Source: Bdellovibrio sp. (GTDB lineage: Bacteria; Bdellovibrionota; Bacteriovoracia; Bacteriovoracales; Bacteriovoracaceae). From it: a stretch of 64,000 bases of DNA. The notes under the pieces were generated by a model, which saw only the letters and a list, made by a program, of their open reading frames with translations, was not told the DNA's origin and did no database searches. The stretch lies in NCBI GenBank assembly GCA_016187935.1, contig JACPIU010000023.1, positions 56,686-120,685 on the forward strand, in the 5' to 3' direction. The translations under genes and the position numbers were made by a program. Positions within the stretch are counted from its first letter, which is position 1, and each line of letters starts with the position of its first letter. Of the stretch, positions 16,315-23,467 are shown piece by piece.

Positions 16315-17769
16315 TTACGGAGTCCCAAAATATCCTTTCAATACACATCTTCTAATGCGACAAAACGAACGCGGTCTTGTCAGTCCCTCACCTGTTGGGG
16401 AAGCAATGGTAAAAGAGGTCGGGCCTTCCCCACCCAAACCCAAACCGGCCAATGCCGGCCCATTTTTTACGAAAATTGAAGTATTCATTTTCTTGGCCAT
16501 TTTGTGCATATTATCGATATTTTTCGAGTGAATGACCGCGGTATGAAAACATTTCTTTTCAAGTTCGTAGGCCAGTTCGATGGCCTGATCAATATTACGG
16601 ACGCGAATGAGGGGAACTACTGGCATTAGCAACTCAGTGGTGGCAAAAGGATGATCGGCACTGGTTTCAACGAAGGCCAACCGCTTAGAAGCATCAACCT
16701 CAAGTCCAATGGAGCTTAAAATTACTTGGACATCTTTTCCCACATAATCTTTAACCGTATGTCCCTCATGATCTAAAATAACCTGTTGCAAACGACGGGC
16801 CTGATGAGCACCCAATTCCACTGCGCCATGTTTGATCATGCATTTTTTCAATTGGTCAGCAACTGAATCCACCACAATAATTTCTTTTTCCACCACGCAA
16901 ATAATGTTGTTGTCAGTTGAGGCCGAAGTCACAATATGTTTGGCAGCACTGTCGATATCGGCAGTTTCATCGACCACCACAGGTGGATTGCCGGGCCCTG
17001 CGGCCACCACTCTTTTACCCGAGGCCATGGCGGCCTTGACAACGGCGGGCCCCCCAGTCACCACTAAGAGACGAACGCGCGCATGGGTCATGAGCTGCTG
17101 AGCAGATTCAATGGTGGGTGATGAAATCGTGGTAAACAGATTGGCCGGTCCTCCTTCGGAAAGGACGGCCTTATTCATGAGGTTCACGGTTAACGCCGAG
17201 ACTTTTTTTGCCGAGGGATGGGGGTTGAAGGTCACCGTATTGCCCCCTGCAATCATTCCGATGCCGTTGCAAATAATGGTTTCAGATGGATTAGTACAAG
17301 GTGTAATCGAGCCAATAACCCCAAAAGGTGCCAACTCTTCGGTAGTCAAACCATCGTCGCCTTGGAAGGCGCGCGGTTCAATATCTTCCACTCCAGGAGT
17401 TTTATCGATCGCCAGACGGTTTTTAACAATTTTGTCCTCGAAACGTCCCAGTCCTGTCTCATCTCGGCCTAATCGCGAAAGAGCTTCAATATTCTCATGC
17501 AAAATTTTTCGGATGGCGCGAATAATTTTTTTCCGTTTATCCAGCGAGATAGTCTGAAATTCCACAAAGGCCGTTTCCGCCGCTAATACCGCCGAATCAA
17601 TATCCGGAAAGATACCTAACACTCCACTCATGGGAGGAAGCGGCACTTTCTGGGCGGAATGACTTGTTGGGGTGAAGACTGGCGTGACAGGTGCGGCCAC
17701 CTTCTCTCCTCCTAATTGACTGACAACACGATCGACAATCGAATCAATCTGGTTTTCTGTAATCCGCAT
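16315..17769 (-). CDS. CoA-acylating aldehyde dehydrogenase (PduP/EutE-like), BMC cargo
   Basis: 484 aa. Converts an aldehyde plus CoA and NAD+ to acyl-CoA and NADH. N-terminal residues 4-20 (TENQIDSIVDRVVSQLG) are an amphipathic encapsulation helix of classic PduP type, followed by a Pro/Ala linker. Nucleotide-binding regions are typical; catalytic Cys is C291 in TDNNIICVVEKE. The ATG has AAGGAGG upstream. Substrate is probably acetaldehyde from DeoC and perhaps the class II aldolase product. No phosphotransacylase (PduL) or acetate kinase and no alcohol dehydrogenase are in the operon, so acyl-CoA and NADH must be used or recycled otherwise. Lies between BMC-P copy 3 and the PduS-like gene. 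Confidence 0.95.
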   Translation of the reverse strand: MRITENQIDSIVDRVVSQLGGEKVAAPVTPVFTPTSHSAQKVPLPPMSGVLGIFPDIDSAVLAAETAFVEFQTISLDKRKKIIRAIRKILHENIEALSRLGRDETGLGRFEDKIVKNRLAIDKTPGVEDIEPRAFQGDDGLTTEELAPFGVIGSITPCTNPSETIICNGIGMIAGGNTVTFNPHPSAKKVSALTVNLMNKAVLSEGGPANLFTTISSPTIESAQQLMTHARVRLLVVTGGPAVVKAAMASGKRVVAAGPGNPPVVVDETADIDSAAKHIVTSASTDNNIICVVEKEIIVVDSVADQLKKCMIKHGAVELGAHQARRLQQVILDHEGHTVKDYVGKDVQVILSSIGLEVDASKRLAFVETSADHPFATTELLMPVVPLIRVRNIDQAIELAYELEKKCFHTAVIHSKNIDNMHKMAKKMNTSIFVKNGPALAGLGLGGEGPTSFTIASPTGEGLTRPRSFCRIRRCVLKGYFGTP

Positions 17770-17824
17770 GGGATCCTCCTTCCCGACGTCTAAGCAGCAT
17801 GTAAGACCTTTCGCTTAAACTTGC

Positions 17825-18115
17825 TCAGGCCTTTACATAACGTTCTTCGCCGCCTAGCTCTAAGACATCTACGATGGCCATAATCACTGCATCGACTGGC
17901 CTTCCTTCGGTAATCTTGGTCTGTCGCGCCGAACTGCCCGAGGCCACGAGAACAATTTCCCCAACACCTGCCCCTACTGAGTCGGCGGCAATCACCAGCC
18001 CCCCCGTAGGAACTCCTTGAGTATTGACGTACTCTACGATCTGTAGCTTGAGTCCCTGTAACTTTTCATCTTTATTGGTGGCCACGACAGTACCCACCAC
18101 TTTGCCAATTTGCAT
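17825..18115 (-). CDS. BMC-P pentameric shell vertex protein, copy 3
   Basis: 96 aa from the ATG at 18115 (AGGGGG about 5 bases upstream; an upstream in-frame ATG at 18142 would add nine residues without family support). EutN/CcmL fold: [58 protein letters not shown]. This is the most canonical of the three vertex proteins. Second gene of the operon, after BMC-H. Confidence 0.94.
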   Translation of the reverse strand: MQIGKVVGTVVATNKDEKLQGLKLQIVEYVNTQGVPTGGLVIAADSVGAGVGEIVLVASGSSARQTKITEGRPVDAVIMAIVDVLELGGEERYVKA

Positions 18116-18148
18116 GGTTCCCCCTTGGCCAAAAAAAGCCAATCTCTC

Positions 18149-18442
18149 TTACTTAGCTTTTTTGTTCTGTCGGCCGAGTGGGAGAGCGACGTCGACATTT
18201 TCATGCGGTCTTGGAATGATATGGACGGAAACTAATTCACCCACTTTTTGAGCGGCGCGGACTCCAGCTTCAGTCGCGGCCTTCACAGCGGCCACATCTC
18301 CGCGGACGATTGTCGTAACATAACCACCGCCAATTTTTTCATGGCCGATAAGCTCAACTTTGGCCGCCTTGACCATAGCGTCCGAAGCCTCTACCATGGC
18401 AACAAAACCTTTTGTTTCAATCATTCCTAGTGCTTCACCCAT
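18149..18442 (-). CDS. BMC-H hexameric shell protein (PduA/EutM-like)
   Basis: 97 aa; the ATG at 18442 has AAGGAG about 7 bases upstream and gives the standard start [19 protein letters not shown]. Hexamers tile the shell facets. Pore loop segment is KIGGGYVT; C-terminal [16 protein letters not shown]. It is the only BMC-H in the locus and first in the operon, so likely the most abundant shell subunit. From memory it is very close to the Haliangium ochraceum BMC-H. An in-frame non-canonical start upstream (18478) is rejected. Confidence 0.96.
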   Translation of the reverse strand: MGEALGMIETKGFVAMVEASDAMVKAAKVELIGHEKIGGGYVTTIVRGDVAAVKAATEAGVRAAQKVGELVSVHIIPRPHENVDVALPLGRQNKKAK

Positions 18443-18504
18443 TGTCTTCTCCTTTGAATGGCTAAATGCTACGCGCAATTAATTTATAGATTTGTACTGC
18501 AAAA

Positions 18505-18533
18505 AAGTATGACTTTTGCACTCGCTACGTCAA
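18505..18533 (-). promoter_or_regulatory. Candidate sigma70-type promoter of microcompartment operon
   Basis: On the minus strand TTGACG (18533-18528) is followed after 16-17 bases by CATACT/ATACTT (18511-18505), about 65 bases before the BMC-H start. The 10-bp repeat block at 18575-18614 lies about 40 bases upstream of the -35, a position suited to an activator. Visual match only. Confidence 0.4.
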
Positions 18534-18562
18534 TCGCAATTTAATCTGTCTGCTATCTAAAT

Positions 18563-18591
18563 TTGACGTATGGAGTATTTGAGCATATTAA
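18563..18591 (+). promoter_or_regulatory. Candidate promoter of the BldC-like regulator gene
   Basis: TTGACG (18563-18568), 17-base spacer, TATTAA (18586-18591) reading toward the gene at 18723. It overlaps the first direct-repeat block, which would suit autoregulation. The motif ACGTATGG recurs at 18566-18573 and 18618-18625. Weak consensus; visual call. Confidence 0.3.
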
Positions 18592-18614
18592 AGAGTAGTT
18601 GAGCGTAATTAGAT
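18575..18614 (+). repeat. 10-bp direct repeat block A (operator-like)
   Basis: Four consecutive 10-bp units: GTATTTGAGC, ATATTAAAGA, GTAGTTGAGC, GTAATTAGAT. The consensus is GTATTTGAG plus one base. It lies in the intergenic space between the BMC operon and the divergent helix-turn-helix gene. Head-to-tail 10-bp spacing places each unit on the same DNA face, as expected for cooperative filament-like binding by a BldC/MerR-type DNA-binding domain. Confidence 0.7.
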
Positions 18615-18674
18615 TCAACGTATGGTTTAAATACTTTTTGCCGCATGAACATTTTTACCGTGACTTTTGAAACA

Positions 18675-18724
18675 GTATTTGAGAGTATTTAAGGGAATAT
18701 GAGAGCACTGTGAGGTAATTCAAT
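18675..18724 (+). repeat. 10-bp direct repeat block B (operator-like)
   Basis: Five 10-bp units: GTATTTGAGA, GTATTTAAGG, GAATATGAGA, GCACTGTGAG, GTAATTCAAT. Block B starts exactly 100 bases after block A and both end with a GTAATT unit. The last units overlap the ribosome-binding site (GAGG at 18712-18715) and the start codon of the regulator gene, suggesting autorepression. Confidence 0.7.
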
Positions 18725-18929
18725 GGAAGCAAGACCAGCAGAACGAATCGAAGTCATGACAACCTCTGAAGTTGAAAGTTATTTGCGTATTTCGCGCAAA
18801 ACGCTGCTCAAATTGGTCAGCGAAGGTAAATTACCGGCCCGGAAAATTGGCAAAAATTATCGCTATCTGAAATCGGAAATTAACAATTTCTTGAAGGGAC
18901 AAACGGTCAATTATTTTGAAAATAACTAA
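18723..18929 (+). CDS. BldC-like (MerR-type/excisionase-family) DNA-binding protein
   Basis: 68 aa, made almost wholly of one winged helix-turn-helix: MTTSEVESYLRISRKTLLKLV (about 12-32), then the wing EGKLPARKIGKNYRY and a final helix SEINNFLKG. This is the HTH_17/BldC layout, and Streptomyces BldC has about the same length. BldC is known to bind head-to-tail direct repeats cooperatively. This gene is divergent from the BMC operon and preceded by two 10-bp direct-repeat blocks. It therefore likely controls both itself and the operon. No ligand-binding domain is present, so the inducing signal must act otherwise. The ATG has GAGG 7 bases upstream. Confidence 0.85.
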   Translation: MEARPAERIEVMTTSEVESYLRISRKTLLKLVSEGKLPARKIGKNYRYLKSEINNFLKGQTVNYFENN

Positions 18930-18934
18930 CCTGT

Positions 18935-19501
18935 CTAAATGTCTAACTGAAAAGAAAGATCAATTCGGTCCCGCACTTTGGCAATCATGATCGAAGGATC
19001 AGGTATTTTAGTACCACTAATCGAGAGTTCGGAAGTTCCTAGGACCGTCATCCCGCCTTCACGTTTCTTCAATTCTAACTTCAGTTTGATAGGATAAAAC
19101 AAACCACGAATTTGAACATGGCCTTCGACTGTACTCACGCCCTCTTGTAAAGGCACTGGCCCTGGCAAATCAACTTTGATCTCGGGATATTGGGGCTCCC
19201 CCAAAGAAGTTTCCCACATTTTCTCATTGCGCCCATTGGAATCGGTGTCCATTTGTTTCACAGGTACAACCACCAGAATCTTCGATAAGGTATTATTCTG
19301 TTCATCAAAAGAAATACGAAACTGTTTGGCCACTCCGGTAAAACCAGTGGTGACAAATCCCAATTTGGTGGACTCCATATCGAACTTGATAAAATTGGAC
19401 TTGGTCATGGCCTCCTTGTAATTACTGGACGTAACCGTAATCTCTTTTGCCCTAATGGAAAGGGATAAAAGCAAGAATATAAATGCAAAGTAAAATTTCA
19501 T
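18935..19501 (-). CDS. YceI-family periplasmic lipid-binding-like protein
   Basis: 188 aa from the ATG at 19501, which overlaps the upstream TGA as ATGA. Signal peptide about 1-18 (cleavage near IRA-K). YceI beta-barrel features: N-terminal ITVTSSNYKE, then FIKFDMESTKLGF, a KQMDTDSNGRNEKM segment, YPEIKVDL, VQIRGLFYPIKLKLEL and a C-terminal VRDRIDLSFQL strand. YceI proteins bind polyisoprenoids or other amphiphiles in the periplasm. Last gene of a three-gene operon with the FAD oxidoreductase and serC, converging on the BldC-like gene. Confidence 0.85.
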   Translation of the reverse strand: MKFYFAFIFLLLSLSIRAKEITVTSSNYKEAMTKSNFIKFDMESTKLGFVTTGFTGVAKQFRISFDEQNNTLSKILVVVPVKQMDTDSNGRNEKMWETSLGEPQYPEIKVDLPGPVPLQEGVSTVEGHVQIRGLFYPIKLKLELKKREGGMTVLGTSELSISGTKIPDPSIMIAKVRDRIDLSFQLDI

Positions 19502-20685
19502 AACCAACCCCTTTGTAAAATAATTTTCCTGACTCCTTGAGCGGGAGAATAGATGTTTCCGATAATACCAAGAAAAATATCTCCCCGTCCTGATCTTGCC
19601 GCCAAAAACTTTGCCACAAGATGGGTCGCGTAGGGATACTTAATCAAGATTTGAAACAGGCGATTGAGAATCGCTTTTTGCTTTGAAAAATGATTTTTGG
19701 CATGAGCATACCTGGACAATCCTTCAGACATGGATTCACTCATGGCCAGAGATTGGGCCAGAGTCAGGCATGACCATAATGCCATATAAATCCCTTCGCC
19801 AGTGAGCGGATCAAAAAAACCTGCGGCATCCCCTACTAGGCCCCAATTGGCCCCAACGATCTTGGCCACTCGATGGGCCAATGGCCAGACCGTGTGAGTT
19901 TTGATCGAACCATCAAAATCCACAAATTTATCTCGCAGATGGGGCGATTGATTTATATAGTATTTTAAGAGTTGCCCAGGATGTCCTCCGGCCTTGTTTT
20001 CCAGGTCTGTCGGATAACACACAAGTGTCACATTCATGAGTCGGGACTCAATCGGGTCTAAACCAAGATAAGCACCATCAGAAAAGAGATGCATCTCACC
20101 GCGCCGTTCGTTTTCCTGAAATGTAGCAATTTCTGCATGAATGGCCAAACGCTTGTCAAAGACAGGTCTGGCCTGAGTGAGCTTCTTGGCCACAAAAGAT
20201 TTACGCCCATCGGCCCCCACTAAAAGTGAGGTTTTGAATGAATTGCCTTTTTCCGTTTTCACAACCCACAGCTTGCCCTCCTGCTCCAACAGGGAAACCC
20301 GTTCACCTAAAAGCAGTGTTCCTCCACTTTGCAAAAACATTTGACGAATCTCGGCCTCAAAAAACCGTCGTTGCAAAGCCAAACCGTGTGTGGGCAGATT
20401 AGGCTCGTTGGGAAAGTTGGTGGAAAGTTTCGTCCCGTAAGCATTGATGATATTCATACCCACGATTGGCAGATAAGAATGGACCATTTTTTTGAGCAGA
20501 CCCATCTCTTCCAAGATAGCTACGCCCATAGGGCACAAATATTCCCCGCAAACTCTGGCATGAATCTCGGCATAGCGATCTATGACAAGTACATTTTTTC
20601 CCTGTTGTTGCAGAAGATGACCTAAAACGGGGCCGGCGATTCCGGCCCCCACGATGATGACATCAAAATGTTGTGAAGAAATCAA
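19498..20685 (-). CDS. FAD-dependent oxidoreductase (geranylgeranyl-reductase/hydroxylase family)
   Basis: 395 aa. N-terminal Rossmann FAD motif DVIIVGAGIAGPVLG (about 8-22), a conserved VGADGRKSFV segment near 155, and the second FAD motif GLVGDAAGFFDPLTGEGIYMAL (about 285-305). This is the PHBH-like flavoprotein fold used by geranylgeranyl reductases and aromatic hydroxylases; the exact substrate is not evident. Pairing with a YceI-like isoprenoid-binding protein hints at lipid or quinone modification (inference). Start is TTG at 20683-20685 overlapping the serC stop (TTGA), so translation is probably coupled. Confidence 0.82.
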   Translation of the reverse strand: MISSQHFDVIIVGAGIAGPVLGHLLQQQGKNVLVIDRYAEIHARVCGEYLCPMGVAILEEMGLLKKMVHSYLPIVGMNIINAYGTKLSTNFPNEPNLPTHGLALQRRFFEAEIRQMFLQSGGTLLLGERVSLLEQEGKLWVVKTEKGNSFKTSLLVGADGRKSFVAKKLTQARPVFDKRLAIHAEIATFQENERRGEMHLFSDGAYLGLDPIESRLMNVTLVCYPTDLENKAGGHPGQLLKYYINQSPHLRDKFVDFDGSIKTHTVWPLAHRVAKIVGANWGLVGDAAGFFDPLTGEGIYMALWSCLTLAQSLAMSESMSEGLSRYAHAKNHFSKQKAILNRLFQILIKYPYATHLVAKFLAARSGRGDIFLGIIGNIYSPAQGVRKIILQRGWL

Positions 20686-21800
20686 AGGACCGTTTTGATG
20701 GCGTGATCAATCAGCTTAGTTAAACTTTCTAAATCCTCAAAACGGATGTTATGGAACATGCTTATCCTAAATTGATTACGCCCGAGCTTGCGATAAGCAT
20801 CAATGCCATAAACAATCTTTTGCTTTTCCCAGAGAGCAATTAGCGCCATGGTATCGACCTTGTCGTCGACATCAATAGTGGCAACAACATTGGAACGATA
20901 TTGGGGATCTTTCACATACGGTTTGAGATAAGGTCTACTCTCGGCCCATTGGTAGATTAACTCGGCCTTTTTGTTGCCATCAGCTTCCACCGCCTTACGT
21001 CCGATTTGATTCATACGCGCTACTTGTTCCCGTAAGAAAAAGAGTGTGGCGATAGCAGGCGTATTATAAGTTTGGTTTTTATCTGAATTATCAATGGCCT
21101 GGGCCCAATTCATAATATCGGGGACGTAACGGCCCTTATCTTGAGCGATCTTGAGTGCACGATCGCGCGCTTTTGGAGACATGATGGCCACGAACAGCCC
21201 GCCTTCACTGGCAAAAACTTTTTGGGGAGAGAAAAAGAACAAGTCCACTTTACTCAAATCACAGGGGACCTGACCCGCACCCGAAGTGGCATCGATGGCC
21301 AGAAGAGTATCATTAGTGACAGTCGGAAGTTTACTGATCATGACGCCGGTGGATGTTTCATTTAATGTTCCACAAATCATGTCATGTCCATGGGTCATTT
21401 GAGGATTGAGACCTTCTCCAGGAAGAACACAATTTTGTGTCGCCTTAATCCATGGAATCAGCTTGTGTGCCTTGTACCATTTTTCGGAGAACTCACCGCA
21501 GGTAAAGTGCAAAGAACTCTTCTCCACCACTCCCAGACCAATCATATCGAACAAGAGAGTGGCACCACCATTCCCAACAACTACACTGTAATCTTTGGGT
21601 ACATCAAAATAATTTTTCAATCCCTCTTGGACATCTTTCACCACATTTTTCACTGGAGATTTGCGATGGCTGGTGCCCATCAGATGAACACCCGTCGCGG
21701 CCAATTTGTGGAGATATTCAACAGGTATCAAGCTTGGACCACAACCGAATCGAGGGTCAGAGGGAATAAGTTCTTTTGGGGCCTGGTAATTCTCAAACAT
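20682..21800 (-). CDS. serC: Phosphoserine aminotransferase
   Basis: 372 aa from the ATG at 21800 (AAGGA about 8 bases upstream; earlier in-frame starts only add a non-conserved leader). Class V PLP aminotransferase converting 3-phosphohydroxypyruvate and glutamate to phosphoserine in serine synthesis. Features: SDPRFGCGPSLIP start, MGTSHRKSPVK substrate loop, VVGNGGATLLFDM and PLP lysine K194 in SPQKVFASEGG. The form resembles the longer actinobacterial-type SerC. First gene of an operon with the FAD oxidoreductase and YceI gene. Confidence 0.93.
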   Translation of the reverse strand: MFENYQAPKELIPSDPRFGCGPSLIPVEYLHKLAATGVHLMGTSHRKSPVKNVVKDVQEGLKNYFDVPKDYSVVVGNGGATLLFDMIGLGVVEKSSLHFTCGEFSEKWYKAHKLIPWIKATQNCVLPGEGLNPQMTHGHDMICGTLNETSTGVMISKLPTVTNDTLLAIDATSGAGQVPCDLSKVDLFFFSPQKVFASEGGLFVAIMSPKARDRALKIAQDKGRYVPDIMNWAQAIDNSDKNQTYNTPAIATLFFLREQVARMNQIGRKAVEADGNKKAELIYQWAESRPYLKPYVKDPQYRSNVVATIDVDDKVDTMALIALWEKQKIVYGIDAYRKLGRNQFRISMFHNIRFEDLESLTKLIDHAIKTVL

Positions 21801-21908
21801 ACAACATCCTTTTTTTGTAAAAAACACATCTATTATTATAGAAAATAGGTGCAAGCTCCACTTGATTTATGCAACAATTCTCAACAACCTAATCCAGACG
21901 CCTGATTT

Positions 21909-22646
21909 ATGCGCTTTTGCAATTTGTTGATCTTTTCCCTCTTCTTTAGCCTCATGCAGCTGTGTTTTGCCCAATCAGAGGAATCCCCACCAAAAACACA
22001 GAACACACAGAATACTGCCACCAATTCCTTTGCAATCTCAATGCAATCATGGTCATTGGGCATCGGAGGGAAAACAGATTTTATCAATACTGTCCAAGTG
22101 GACCGCCAAGGAACAAAAAATAGTTTTGATCCTGAGCTGACTCTGTTAGGAAGTCTTCATTTCAACGCCCCTTGGGTGTTTCCTTTTATTGAAGCAGGTT
22201 CGACTATCCCCGGGGAAGGCCGTGATCCCAACATCACTCGATTCACTTGGTTTGCAAATGGTGGTGTTCAAGGCCGCTTTAATGTCGGTAATCCCAATGC
22301 TTTAGGAGTGAAAGCAGGGGTGGGAATGTCCATGACCACTATTTCGGCCAAAGGTGGCTCGCAGATCTTGCAAAACGGAAATCAAACAGACTCCTTTCCC
22401 ATGCCATCGGGAACAACCATCACTCGCAATGTCATCGTCGTCTTTGGTGTCAATTACGACTTGATCTCACTCTGGCGCTTATCAGTCGACTATCACCTGT
22501 TTAACCCTTTTAACGACAGAAATCGCGCCTGGTCTTCTCTCTTCTCTCTCAGTTATCTGTTCGATTTTGGCCAAGGTAAAATACAAAATAAAACACCTCA
22601 TGAGACCAGCACTCCCATAAATTATTTGAAGCCGCCTGAATTGTAG
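21909..22646 (+). CDS. Outer-membrane beta-barrel protein, unknown
   Basis: 245 aa. Signal peptide about 1-21 (cleavage near CFA-Q), then a Ser/Thr/Asn-rich segment and a series of alternating beta strands: SWSLGIGGKTDFI, LTLLGSLHF, GVQGRFNVGN, GVKAGVGMSMTT, VFGVNYDLISLWRLSVDYHLF and SLFSLSYLFDFG. The pattern and length match small OmpA/OMP_b-brl-like barrels of about 8 strands. The last strand is followed by a 24-residue tail. Eight bases upstream of the matrixin gene and likely co-transcribed. Confidence 0.7.
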   Translation: MRFCNLLIFSLFFSLMQLCFAQSEESPPKTQNTQNTATNSFAISMQSWSLGIGGKTDFINTVQVDRQGTKNSFDPELTLLGSLHFNAPWVFPFIEAGSTIPGEGRDPNITRFTWFANGGVQGRFNVGNPNALGVKAGVGMSMTTISAKGGSQILQNGNQTDSFPMPSGTTITRNVIVVFGVNYDLISLWRLSVDYHLFNPFNDRNRAWSSLFSLSYLFDFGQGKIQNKTPHETSTPINYLKPPEL

Positions 22647-22654
22647 GAGTTCCT

Positions 22655-23467
22655 ATGCGCGCATTCACTCTTTTGATTCCTTTCTCGTTCTTCATTGTGA
22701 TTTATCCGGCATGGTCTTTTACGCTTAATAACACGGTTGCCGCCACCTTTCCCGCAAACGACGTCCCCGTCAATGTTGCCGCCCATACCTGTAATAATTT
22801 GGGAATTTCTAACCAGGATCTTCTCGAAATGGTTGCCGATGCCGTTAACAATTATTGGAACAAGGCCCCCAATTCACGCTTACGCCTGCGCAAAGGTTCT
22901 CTCACCAGCGTCAGTGCGGCCTTTCAGACAGAACCCGGCTGCAGCTCAACTTCAGGGGGAAGTTGTACTCCCAACCCAAACCTGGTGGTAAGCAGCGGAA
23001 TCCTCATTAGCTGTAATACAGACACAGGAAGCCCGGCCAATTTTACTTCGGGTGTAATGGCGGTAACGATTCCCAACAACATTCAAGGGCGCAACATCAA
23101 TGGCAGTTTAATTTTGTTGAATGATAAAGCTGATAACTCCTTTAAAAATAAATCTCATGATGAACAGGTGGCGATTCTGGCCCATGAGATCGGCCATGCC
23201 GTGGGTCTCGGACATTCTCCGGTCGAAGACAGTTTGATGTATTATGCTTCCATTCCAACCAGAAGGTCTCTCGGATGGGATGACTTGGATGGACTGGCCT
23301 ATCTCTATCCCGCCGGGCAGCCCTTTACTGGTTGTGGCAGCATTACACTAAATCATGATGACCATGCATCCAATGGTCCGGGAATATTTATGGTGACGAT
23401 GCTTCTCGGGCTTGGACTTATTTTGGCAATGAAAAGCTGCTTAAAGACTCCAAAGTCTTTGCGTTAA
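22655..23467 (+). CDS. Matrixin-like zinc metalloprotease with C-terminal membrane anchor
   Basis: 270 aa; AGGAG 6 bases before the ATG. Signal peptide about 1-21. Metzincin zinc motif HEIGHAVGLGH (H177, E178, H181, H187) and a Met-turn (M195, SLMYY). Cys residues at 46, 96, 104 and 120 suggest disulfides. A hydrophobic helix at about 243-260 followed by Lys/Arg resembles a C-terminal sorting or anchoring tail. No propeptide cysteine switch (PRCGxPD) is seen. Likely an envelope-bound or exported protease. Its 3' end overlaps the convergent aminopeptidase gene by 50 bases. Confidence 0.88.
   Translation: MRAFTLLIPFSFFIVIYPAWSFTLNNTVAATFPANDVPVNVAAHTCNNLGISNQDLLEMVADAVNNYWNKAPNSRLRLRKGSLTSVSAAFQTEPGCSSTSGGSCTPNPNLVVSSGILISCNTDTGSPANFTSGVMAVTIPNNIQGRNINGSLILLNDKADNSFKNKSHDEQVAILAHEIGHAVGLGHSPVEDSLMYYASIPTRRSLGWDDLDGLAYLYPAGQPFTGCGSITLNHDDHASNGPGIFMVTMLLGLGLILAMKSCLKTPKSLR

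Noticed and set aside
18575-18724. CRISPR-like repeats
   Set aside because: Units are only 10 bp and contiguous without unique spacers; operator-like instead.
18723-18929. Phage excisionase marking a mobile element
   Set aside because: The fold family includes excisionases, but no integrase, attachment repeats or tRNA lies nearby and the repeat-bearing promoter fits a BldC-like regulator better.
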